Shown piece after piece: positions 31,520 through 37,986 of a DNA stretch of 37,986 nucleotides. The position numbers and the translations under genes are program-made. A model generated the notes under the pieces. The model worked only from the letters and a program-made list of their open reading frames with translations. It was not told the origin of the DNA and did no database searches. Source of the stretch: Armatimonadota bacterium (GTDB taxonomy: Bacteria; Sysuimicrobiota; Sysuimicrobiia; Sysuimicrobiales; Sysuimicrobiaceae); assembly GCA_025059775.1 (NCBI GenBank), contig JANXCW010000016.1, positions 1-37,986 of the forward strand, in the 5' to 3' direction. Each line of letters starts with the position of its first letter. Position 1 is the stretch's first letter.

Positions 31520-32500
31520 TCACCGCCGCTCGAAGACCTCCGGGTTCACCACGTGCGGCGGACGCTCTCCCCGGAGAACCGCGAGGACCTGCTCTGTGGC
31601 CTGCCGGGCGGCCCGGGCCGCGGCCTCCCGGGTGTGCCCGCCCACGTGGGGCGTGAGGACCACGTTGGGTGCTTGGAGGAGCGGGGAACGGACCGGAGGC
31701 TCTTCCTCGAAGACATCGCAGGCTGCGCCTGCGATCCACCCCTCCTGAAGGGCCCGCGTGAGGGCGGCTTCGTCCACCACGCCCCCACGGGAGGTATTGA
31801 TCAGATACGCGGTGGGCTTCATCCGACGTAGCTCCGCCTCGCCCACCAGATACTGGGTTTCCGGGAGGAGGGGGACGTGCAGGGTGAGGAAGTCCGCGCG
31901 CGCGACGACCTCCGGAAAGGGAACCAGGGCCACGCCTAGCGTCCGCGCCACCTCCGGGTCCACCAGGGGATCGGAGGCCACCACCTCCATCCCGAATCCC
32001 ACGCCGCGCCGCGCCACCGCCTGCCCGATGTGTCCGAATCCCACCACGCCCAGGCATTTCCCGAACAGCTCCACGCCAAAGGGTCGCACCCATCGACCCT
32101 CACGGACCCCCCGATCCGCCGACAGGATCCCACGGGCCAGTACGATCATGAGTCCGAACGCGAGCTCCGCCACCGCTTCCGCGTTGGCCCCCGGGGTATT
32201 GGTCACCACCACCCCCAGCTCCGTGGCCGCCTGGAGGTCTATGGTGTCCACCCCGACCCCCACGCGGGCGATGACCCGGAGGCGGGGAGCACCTTTTTGG
32301 AGGGCGCGTCGGCCGATCCGGTCCACGCCCGCCACGATGCCATCCACCTCGCCCAGCAGCCCTGCCATCTCTTCTTCCTCCAGGGGCCGGTCTGCGGGAG
32401 CCCGGAGCAGCTCCACGCCGGCCTCCTCAAGCCTCCGGGCGGCCTCGGGCGCGGCTTCCAGGAAGGAGCGCGAGGTCACGAGGACGCGCCACGCACTCAC
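31520..32500 (-). CDS. D-2-hydroxyacid dehydrogenase (SerA/GyaR-like)
   Basis: A 326-residue NAD-dependent dehydrogenase of the phosphoglycerate/glyoxylate reductase family. The catalytic triad is visible as Arg238 in NTSRGGVVDE, Glu267 in CDVFEEEP, and His285 in LTPHVGGHT. The Rossmann motif is VGFGHIGQAVARR and the linker NTPGANAEAVAELAFGLM. There is no C-terminal ACT domain, so it is more likely a glyoxylate or hydroxypyruvate reductase, or acts on sugar acids, than the biosynthetic SerA. GTG 32500 follows GGGAGG by about seven bases. The gene converges on the FGGY kinase and may belong to the same pathway. Confidence 0.9.
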   Translation of the reverse strand: MSAWRVLVTSRSFLEAAPEAARRLEEAGVELLRAPADRPLEEEEMAGLLGEVDGIVAGVDRIGRRALQKGAPRLRVIARVGVGVDTIDLQAATELGVVVTNTPGANAEAVAELAFGLMIVLARGILSADRGVREGRWVRPFGVELFGKCLGVVGFGHIGQAVARRGVGFGMEVVASDPLVDPEVARTLGVALVPFPEVVARADFLTLHVPLLPETQYLVGEAELRRMKPTAYLINTSRGGVVDEAALTRALQEGWIAGAACDVFEEEPPVRSPLLQAPNVVLTPHVGGHTREAAARAARQATEQVLAVLRGERPPHVVNPEVFERR

Positions 32501-32556
32501 GCCGAACCTCCCATGAGGGATTCCGCCTTCCCCCAGCGTAAGAAGGAGGGAGCGCC

Positions 32557-32760
32557 ATGGCAACCGTAGCGGTGGTCGGCAGCCTCGTCATGGACCTCCT
32601 CGTGCTGACGCCGCGATTGCCTGCCCGGGGCGAGAACCTCCCCCGCACCGACTGCCCATGGGCCCGGGCGGGAAGGGCGCCAACGCGGCGGTGGCCGCAC
32701 GGTGTCGTGGAAGCCCTGCTGGGCGAAAGCTAGCAGGAGTCCGCGGATCCCCGGCGAAGT
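32557..32760 (+). pseudogene. Ribokinase/PfkB N-terminal fragment, frameshifted
   Basis: A strong ribosome site (AAGAAGGAGGG) precedes ATG 32557, from which VAVVGSLVMDLLVLTPRLPARGENLPRT matches the start of PfkB/ribokinase proteins. The next conserved block GPGGKGANAAVAA is read only from 32658 in a different frame, and a stop comes soon after (about 32758-32760). The remaining 230 or so residues expected of a ribokinase, including the catalytic GAGD motif, are absent. The fragment runs into SDR-like sequence, so at least one deletion and one indel have occurred. Confidence 0.75.
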
Positions 32761-32805
32761 AGAGCTCGCGCCAAAAAGAACGGACTGTCCGCGAGCGATG
32801 TCCAG

Positions 32806-33276
32806 GTGGAGGTCGGAGAGCGGACTTGCCAGGAGCTGCGGGCCCTGGGGGAAGCCCTCTTCGTGGGGGAGACGTGAGCCGGGCGGAGGATGCGCGCCGG
32901 ATGGTGGAGCGCACCGTGGAGGCCTTCGGTCGGCTGGACGTCCTCGTGAACAACGCGGGGATCACCCTCCGGGCCACGGTGGTAGACACAGAGGAGGCGG
33001 ACTGGGATCGGGTGCTGGCCGTGAACCTGAAAGGGGTATACCTCTGCTCCAAGTACGCCATTCCCCACATGATCCGCAGCGGGGGCGGCAGCATCATCAA
33101 CATCGAATCCATCGCCAGTTTCATCGGTCTCGTGGAGAACGCAGCCTACAATGCCAGCAAGGGCGGGGTGCTCACCCTCACCCGGAATATGGCTTTGGAC
33201 TATGCCCGGCACAACATCCGCGTGAATACCATCTGCCCCGCCATGATCATGACCCCCATGCTGGAGGCCTTCATAG
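32806..33276 (+). pseudogene. SDR fragment lacking both ends
   Basis: Reads as the middle of a classical short-chain dehydrogenase: from [14 protein letters not shown] through a frame break in a GGGGG run (about 32864-32868) to [100 protein letters not shown]. The N-terminal TGxxxGIG cofactor motif is missing, and so is the C-terminal 50-60 residues. The YxxxK pair is kept. It follows the ribokinase fragment and continues directly into permease-like sequence without its own stop in the right place. Confidence 0.75.
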
Positions 33277-34737
33277 GTCGGCGGGTTGCACCTCAGTTTC
33301 GCGGGCCTGGGGAACTGGCATCGGTTGCTCACGGATCCCCGGTTCTGGACAAGTCTCGGGAACACGGTGGCGATCGTGGCGGGAGCCGTGAGCCTGGAGG
33401 TCCTGTTGGGGTTCGGGCTCGCGCTCCTGGTATACCGTCCCTTGCCGGGAGGGGCCTTCTTCCGCGTGCTCTTCGTCATCCCCATGGCCCTCACCCCCAT
33501 CGCGGTGGGGTATATGTGGCGGATGCTGCTCAACGAGACCATCGGTCCCCTCAACGCCATCCTGGAGGCCGTGGGCCTTCCACCCCTCGGCTGGGTGAGC
33601 GGAGATACGCTGCCCCTTCTGTCCATGATCCTGGTGGACGTGTGGCAGTGGACGCCCTTCGTCCTGTGTCTGGCCAGCCTGCAGGCCCTTCCGGAAGAGC
33701 TCTGGGAGGCAGCCCAGCTCGATGGGGCCTCCGGAGGGCAGACCCTCCGGTACCTGACCCTCCCCCTGATGATCCCCACCCTCCTCACCGCGGGCTTCCT
33801 GCGGGCCGTAGAGGCCTTTAAGATCGTGGACGTCATCTTCATCATCACGGGCGGAGGACCCGGCACCCGCACAGAAAGCCTCACCCTGCACGCCTACTAC
33901 CGGGGTCTCCACGCGTTTGACCTCGCATACGGGGCCACCATCGCCTTCAGTCTCTTCCCCCTGTACTGGCTTGTGACCGCCTCCTTGAAGGACGCCCTCG
34001 CCGTCCACCAGGGGCCGAAGTTCCTCCCCTGGGTGGACTTCCAACCGACCCTGGACGCCTGGCGGAACCTCCTCCTGGGGGTAGAGCGGGAGACGGTCTA
34101 CGGACCGCTCCTGAATAGCCTCGTGGTGGGAAGCAGCAGCAGCCTTCTCTCCATGGCCCTGGGCGCGAGCGCCGCCTACGGGCTCGCGCGGCTTCGGGTG
34201 CGGCTGGGACCCATGACCAACGAGGACGTGCTCTTCTGGATCGTCTCCCAGCGCATCATGCCCCCCATCGTCACCGCCCTAGCGCTTTTCCTCCTGCTGC
34301 GCACGGTGGGTCTCCTCGATACCCGTACGGGTCTTGTGCTCGTGTATGTGACCTTCAACCTTCCGCTTGCCACCTGGCTCATGCACAAATTCTTCCGTCA
34401 GATCCCGCCCTCCCTGGAGGAGGCGGCCCTGGTGGACGGTGCGACCCGGGCCCGGGTCCTGTGGCACGTGGTCCTGCCGGTTTCCGTGCCGGGACTGGTG
34501 GCCACGTTCCTGTTCTGCTTCCTGTTCGCGTGGAACGAGCTCCTGTTCGCCCTCATCCTCACCTTCAACCGGGCCCGTACCCTCCCCACCCTCATCGCGG
34601 CCCAGCACACCCAGCGGGGGATCGAGTGGCGGTCGCTCTCCGCCATGTCCCTCATCACCCTCGCCCCCGTGGTCTTGATCACCCTGTTGCTGCAGGGGTA
34701 TTTGGTAGGGCGGGTGCTGGGAGGGACGGAGCGATGA
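33277..34737 (+). pseudogene. Fused MalF/MalG-type sugar ABC permeases, 5' truncated
   Basis: About 480 residues in one frame. The first part, from [25 protein letters not shown] through [31 protein letters not shown] to [23 protein letters not shown] and LAYGATIAF, is a MalF/UgpA-like permease lacking its first transmembrane helix and a start codon. At about 33945 it becomes a MalG/UgpE-like permease (LFPLYWLVTASLKDALAV) that runs complete through IPPSLEEAALVDGATRARVLWHVVLPVSVPG to LLLQGYLVGRVLGG. MalF's last helix and MalG's start are missing, so a deletion fused the two. Function is doubtful. No binding protein or ATPase for this pair is nearby. Confidence 0.7.
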
Positions 34738-35531
34738 AGATCCGGGCACACGCGCGCAACGGCGTGCAATCCGTGGAGCGGGCCGCGGCGGTGCTGCGGG
34801 TCCTGGGGGAGGCAGGCCGGCCCCTGGGGGTTGCGGAGATCAGCGCGCGGATCGCGGTCCCCCGCCCCACCGTCTACCGCCTCCTCCAGTCCCTGGCCCG
34901 GGAAGGACTGGTGACCCCCGTGGGCCGCGGCTTCACCATCGGGGCTGGGGTGCTGTGGCTCGCCGCGCGGCGCCTGGAGCAGCTGGAACTCCGGACCGTG
35001 GGTCGCCCCATCCTCAAGGACCTGCGGGACCGCACGGGCGAGACCGTGCACCTTGCGGTGCTGGAGGGGGGCCAGGTGGTCTACGTGGAGAAGGTGGAGT
35101 CCCCCGGCCCCATCCGCATGGCCTCCATGGTGGGCCGCATCTTCCCTGCTCACAGCACCGCCCTGGGTAAGGCCATGCTGGCCTATCTGCCGCAGGAGCA
35201 GCTTCAGGAAATCCTCCGCCGGCACGGGCTTCCCGCCCGCACCGCAAACACCATCACGGACCCCGCCCGTCTGTTGGAAGAGCTTGCCCTCGTCCGCGCC
35301 CGGGGCTTCTCCATCGACAACGTGGAAAACGAGGAGGGGATCCGGTGCGTGGGCGCCCCCATCTTCGATCACACGGGCGCGGTGGCAGGCGCGGTGAGCG
35401 TCTCGGGATCCGTGGCCACCATCTCCCTGGAGCGGGCCCGACGGGAACTGGGACCCCTCGTGCGGGAGGCCGCGGAGCGCATCTCCCGGGCCCTGGGCTG
35501 GAGCGGAGCGCCCCGGTGGGGACGACGGTAG
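34734..35531 (+). CDS. IclR-family transcriptional regulator
   Basis: A 265-residue regulator. N-terminal winged helix: SVERAAAVLRVLGEAGRPLGVAEISARIAVPRPTVYRLLQSLAREGLV. The effector domain includes VHLAVLEGGQVVYVEKVESP, FPAHSTALGKAMLA, GFSIDNVENEEGIRCVGAPIFDHTG, and AVSVSGSVATISLERARR, as usual. IclR members respond to small acids and sugars. ATG 34734 overlaps the permease stop as ATGA and follows GGGAGGGACGGAG. It is intact despite the damaged genes before it, so it may now regulate something else or have lost its target. Confidence 0.93.
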   Translation: MKIRAHARNGVQSVERAAAVLRVLGEAGRPLGVAEISARIAVPRPTVYRLLQSLAREGLVTPVGRGFTIGAGVLWLAARRLEQLELRTVGRPILKDLRDRTGETVHLAVLEGGQVVYVEKVESPGPIRMASMVGRIFPAHSTALGKAMLAYLPQEQLQEILRRHGLPARTANTITDPARLLEELALVRARGFSIDNVENEEGIRCVGAPIFDHTGAVAGAVSVSGSVATISLERARRELGPLVREAAERISRALGWSGAPRWGRR

Positions 35532-35565
35532 CCTGGCCGCTCGACGCATACCGTCCCCATGCTCC

Positions 35566-36831
35566 TTACCCGGGCAGGGCGTTGCGGGCGCAGATCTCCG
35601 CGTACAGATAGGCGCTGGGCCGGAAGGTGCGGATCTGGGTTTGGGGGTCTAGGGCGATGAGCCCGAACCGGAGGCTCCACCCCTCCGCCCACTCGAAGTT
35701 GTCCACCAGCGACCAGTGGTAGTAGCCGCGCACATCCGCGCCCTCCTCGATGGCCCGATGGAGGGCGGAGAGGTGCTCCACCAGAAACCGAGGCCGTAGG
35801 TCGTCGTCCGCGTCCGGGAGCCCGTTCTCCGTGACGAACACGGGCCTGCGGTAACGTTCCCACACCTCCCGCACCACCCGGTACAGGCCCTCCGGATACA
35901 CCTCCCCGTAGTCCCCATCGCTGTAGACGGCACCGGGATCCCGCACGGTCTGCGCGAGGCCGTAGGAGACCCGCCAGGGGGCGAACCGAAGGCGGTCCCG
36001 GGTGTAGTAGTTCACGCCCACGAAGTCCAGGGTTCCCGCGCACTCCGGAAGGACCCAGCGTCCCAGGGCGGAACGGACCACCCCCCGGTGCAGCGCCTCC
36101 AGCCACATCCAGTTGAAGAACTGTCCGTGCACGGAGCAGATCCAACGGTCGAGCTTCCCATCCGGGCGGGCGGGATCGAAGGGACGGAGGTTGTGGGCGG
36201 TGCCCACCTGAGCGTCCCGCTGGACCTCATGGAGAGCCCGGTAGGCGGCCGCGTGGGCCCGCAGGAGGTTCGGGATGGCCTGCCAGGCCCGAAGCGGGTT
36301 GCGGACGGCCGGCGGGTGCTTGCCGTGCAGGTAGCCCAGGGCCACCACCACGTTGGGCTCGTTGATGGGGATCCACCAGGAGACGAGCTCCCCGAACGCC
36401 TCCGCGCAGCGCTCTGCGTACCGCGCAAACCAGTACACGATCTTGGGATTCTCCCACCCGCCCTGCTGGGCCACCCACAAGGGCAGGGTGAAGTGGTTCA
36501 GGGTTACCATGGGTTCAATCCCCCGCTCCCGCAGTCCCCGCAGCATCTGGCGGTAGCGGGCCTCGGCCTCCTCCTCCCACCGGTCCGGCTCCGGTTCCAG
36601 GCGGCTCCACTCCAGGGAAAGCCGATGGGCGTTCTGGTGCAGCGCCCGCATCCGGTCGAAATCCTCCTCCGCCCGGTGCCACCAGTCGCAGGCGGCTCCC
36701 GAGCGGCTTCCATCCCGGATGCGGCCGGGCTGCTGCTCAAACAGCCACCAGTCGTTGTTGGTGTTCCCCCCCTCCACCTGGTGGCTGCTGGTGGCAGTCC
36801 CCCAGCGGAACCCTTCGGGGAAGCGCTTCAC
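35566..36831 (-). CDS. Glycoside hydrolase family 1 beta-glycosidase
   Basis: A 421-residue beta-glucosidase or beta-galactosidase type enzyme. Acid/base Glu158 lies in PINEPNVV and nucleophile Glu335 in VFVTENGLPD. N-terminal FPEGFRWGTATSSHQVEGGNTNNDWW and C-terminal YYHWSLVDNFEWAEGWSLRFGLI are typical. There is no signal peptide, so it hydrolyses imported oligosaccharides in the cytoplasm. GTG 36831 gives the expected N-terminus but has no Shine-Dalgarno; four bases upstream begins the T run of an intrinsic terminator. TTG codons at 36837 and 36843 are less likely starts. Confidence 0.93.
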   Translation of the reverse strand: MKRFPEGFRWGTATSSHQVEGGNTNNDWWLFEQQPGRIRDGSRSGAACDWWHRAEEDFDRMRALHQNAHRLSLEWSRLEPEPDRWEEEAEARYRQMLRGLRERGIEPMVTLNHFTLPLWVAQQGGWENPKIVYWFARYAERCAEAFGELVSWWIPINEPNVVVALGYLHGKHPPAVRNPLRAWQAIPNLLRAHAAAYRALHEVQRDAQVGTAHNLRPFDPARPDGKLDRWICSVHGQFFNWMWLEALHRGVVRSALGRWVLPECAGTLDFVGVNYYTRDRLRFAPWRVSYGLAQTVRDPGAVYSDGDYGEVYPEGLYRVVREVWERYRRPVFVTENGLPDADDDLRPRFLVEHLSALHRAIEEGADVRGYYHWSLVDNFEWAEGWSLRFGLIALDPQTQIRTFRPSAYLYAEICARNALPG

Positions 36832-36835
36832 GCCC

Positions 36836-36875
36836 AAAAACAAAGGGCCGGGGCACAGGCATCGTACCCCGGCCC
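36836..36875 (-). terminator. Intrinsic terminator after the barrel protein gene
   Basis: On the minus strand GGGCCGGGG and CCCCGGCCC form a perfect 9-bp stem around a 13-base loop, followed by TTTGTTTTT. It lies 7 bp beyond the stop of the upstream gene and directly before the GH1 start. Confidence 0.9.
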
Positions 36876-36882
36876 GGATACG

Positions 36883-37986
36883 CTACCAGCTGGTGAACGC
36901 GTATGCGCCGAACACCTGATTGGTGGTCACGTTGTTCACCGCGATGTTCGTGTAGTACACGGAAAGGGAGGTGTTCGCGGCCAAATTCCAGGTCACCCCC
37001 AGCTCGTACAGGGCGTACGGGACCCCAGTGGATTTGTAGTTCCCGAACTCTCCCAGGCCCCATGCGGAGAGGGCATCCGTGAGGGTCCAGTCCACCCGCA
37101 GCCCCCACGCGCTCAGGTCCGCGTTGGGATCCAGGGTGCCGAAGAAGTCGGGACTTGCGAACTCCCCCCGGGGTGCAGGGGCCGCCGGGAGCACGTAAGG
37201 ATCCAGGTTCTTGTACCACAGGACAAGCCGCGGGGCCCGCTCCCAGGGCGACAGCTGCGCCAGGTTCAGCGCGAGCTCCGCGTACCCGTAGTTGCCCACC
37301 TGGCCCGTGGCGTCGTTTCGGTACTGCACGTACTCCCCGGTGAGGACGACCCCGCTCAGGAGCTCTGCCCGGAGGTCCGCTCCCCACCCCAGCCCCCGCT
37401 GGAGGGTCCCGGAGGGGTCGGTATCGCCGCGGAGGTTCACCCCAACCGTCCAGCCCGGAAGGAGGGCGTAGGCGAGGCGTCCCCCCAGCAGGGTGGCGGG
37501 ATTCGCCTGGTTGGGATCCGCATATTGCGCGAACCCGAGGAACTCTAGCCCGCCCAGCCGCCACCGAAGGAAGACCCCGGTGCGGTTGTCGTTGTAGTAG
37601 TCCTCGTCCAGCAGGAACCCGATGGGACCCAGGACCACCACATCCCGCCCCGCCCGGAGCTGCAGCCCCTCCACGCCCAGGAACCGGTCCAGCTGGAGGT
37701 AGCCCCGGTCGAAGTCCAAGGCGTTCTGGGGCGGGGGAGCGGTCCGGGAGATGTAGCGGGCCCGCAAGAGGACGCTTGCGCCTTCTGCCACCGTCCCGGT
37801 GTAGGTGATGCGGATCCGGGGGCCGAAGATGAGGTCCGGCGGGACCGCGGGGGTCTGGTTCACCGTGTACCACCACTCCAGGGTGCCCGTGATGCGGGTC
37901 TGGTCCAGGCGGGCCCGCAGGGCCTGCAACTCCTCCTCCAGCGCCGTCACCCGCACCCCCAACGCCTGCAACTCCGCCCGAAACTC
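36883..37986 (-). CDS. Coiled-coil plus beta-barrel outer-membrane protein, 5' partial
   Basis: At least 367 residues; the beginning is outside the window. The visible N-terminus is a heptad-rich coiled coil (LQALGVRVTALEEELQALRARL), then about 340 residues of alternating hydrophobic/polar strands with aromatic girdles (GTLEWWYTVN, YLQLDRFLGVEGLQLRAGRDVVVLG, GVFLRWRLGGLEFLGFAQYA, AELALNLAQL, ELGVTWNLAANTSLSVYYTNI) ending GAYAFTSW, with a terminal Trp as in proteins handled by the BAM machinery. This matches the OmpM/SlpA layout (SLH domain, coiled coil, barrel) of diderms that tether the outer membrane by an SLH domain; the SLH part would lie upstream. It is terminated by its own hairpin. Confidence 0.8.
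   Translation of the reverse strand, partial: EFRAELQALGVRVTALEEELQALRARLDQTRITGTLEWWYTVNQTPAVPPDLIFGPRIRITYTGTVAEGASVLLRARYISRTAPPPQNALDFDRGYLQLDRFLGVEGLQLRAGRDVVVLGPIGFLLDEDYYNDNRTGVFLRWRLGGLEFLGFAQYADPNQANPATLLGGRLAYALLPGWTVGVNLRGDTDPSGTLQRGLGWGADLRAELLSGVVLTGEYVQYRNDATGQVGNYGYAELALNLAQLSPWERAPRLVLWYKNLDPYVLPAAPAPRGEFASPDFFGTLDPNADLSAWGLRVDWTLTDALSAWGLGEFGNYKSTGVPYALYELGVTWNLAANTSLSVYYTNIAVNNVTTNQVFGAYAFTSW

Overview
The window is a GC-rich (by eye about two-thirds G+C), densely packed bacterial segment. Many genes start with GTG or TTG, and stop/start overlaps of the GTGA or ATGA type are common. The last gene, at the right edge, encodes a coiled-coil plus beta-barrel outer-membrane protein ending in Trp, which points to a diderm envelope. 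Glutamine synthetase is of the Firmicutes-like GSI-alpha type, a FabL-type enoyl reductase and an M29 'thermophilic' aminopeptidase are present, and both tRNA genes encode CCA. This mix suggests an uncultured deep-branching, probably thermophilic lineage (Armatimonadota or CSP1-3/Sysuimicrobiota-like). That placement is an inference from gene content.

Left part (1-8558, + strand): the 3' end of a LivF-type branched-chain amino-acid ABC ATPase with a one-base frameshift in a G run; a PaaI-like thioesterase; an MFS transporter; and a BCP/PrxQ-type peroxiredoxin. A 314-bp gene-free stretch full of perfect inverted repeats follows. Next is a tightly overlapping envelope redox/copper operon: TlpA-like thioredoxin, CcdA-like membrane thiol transporter, a CopC-CopD fusion with an extra C-terminal region, and a second TlpA-like protein. 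Then come a PlsY-like acyltransferase homologue and a DegV/FakB-like fatty-acid-binding protein.

Middle (8555-19728): a minus-strand lipid operon (acyl-CoA dehydrogenase, zinc dehydrogenase, FabL-like enoyl reductase, FabH, shortened FakA-like DAK2 protein) converges on degV and shares its stop region. Divergently, glnA has its own promoter. Housekeeping genes follow: a zinc-ribbon protein, YihY, tRNA-Val(CAC), a DUF5658-like membrane protein, an M29 aminopeptidase, a 93-residue unknown protein, pyruvate kinase and tRNA-Thr(CGT). A decayed Kelch-repeat gene lies just after tRNA-Thr.

Right part (20403-35531): a carbohydrate or polyol island. A GntR/UTRA regulator sits behind a perfect 11+11 palindrome over its predicted -10. 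It is followed by a ribose/xylose-type ABC transporter (binding protein, ATPase, permease), two dehydrogenases of the SDR and Gfo/Idh/MocA families, a zinc alcohol dehydrogenase, an aldehyde dehydrogenase, a cupin-type phosphoglucose isomerase and an FGGY kinase. A D-2-hydroxyacid dehydrogenase converges on the kinase. The order suggests import, oxidation or isomerisation, and phosphorylation of one unidentified sugar or polyol. Next to it, 32557-34737 is a graveyard of deletion-fused fragments (ribokinase-like, SDR, MalF and MalG), followed by an intact IclR regulator. A GH1 beta-glycosidase and the barrel protein, separated by an intrinsic terminator, end the window.

No rRNA, CRISPR array, insertion sequence or phage gene is visible.
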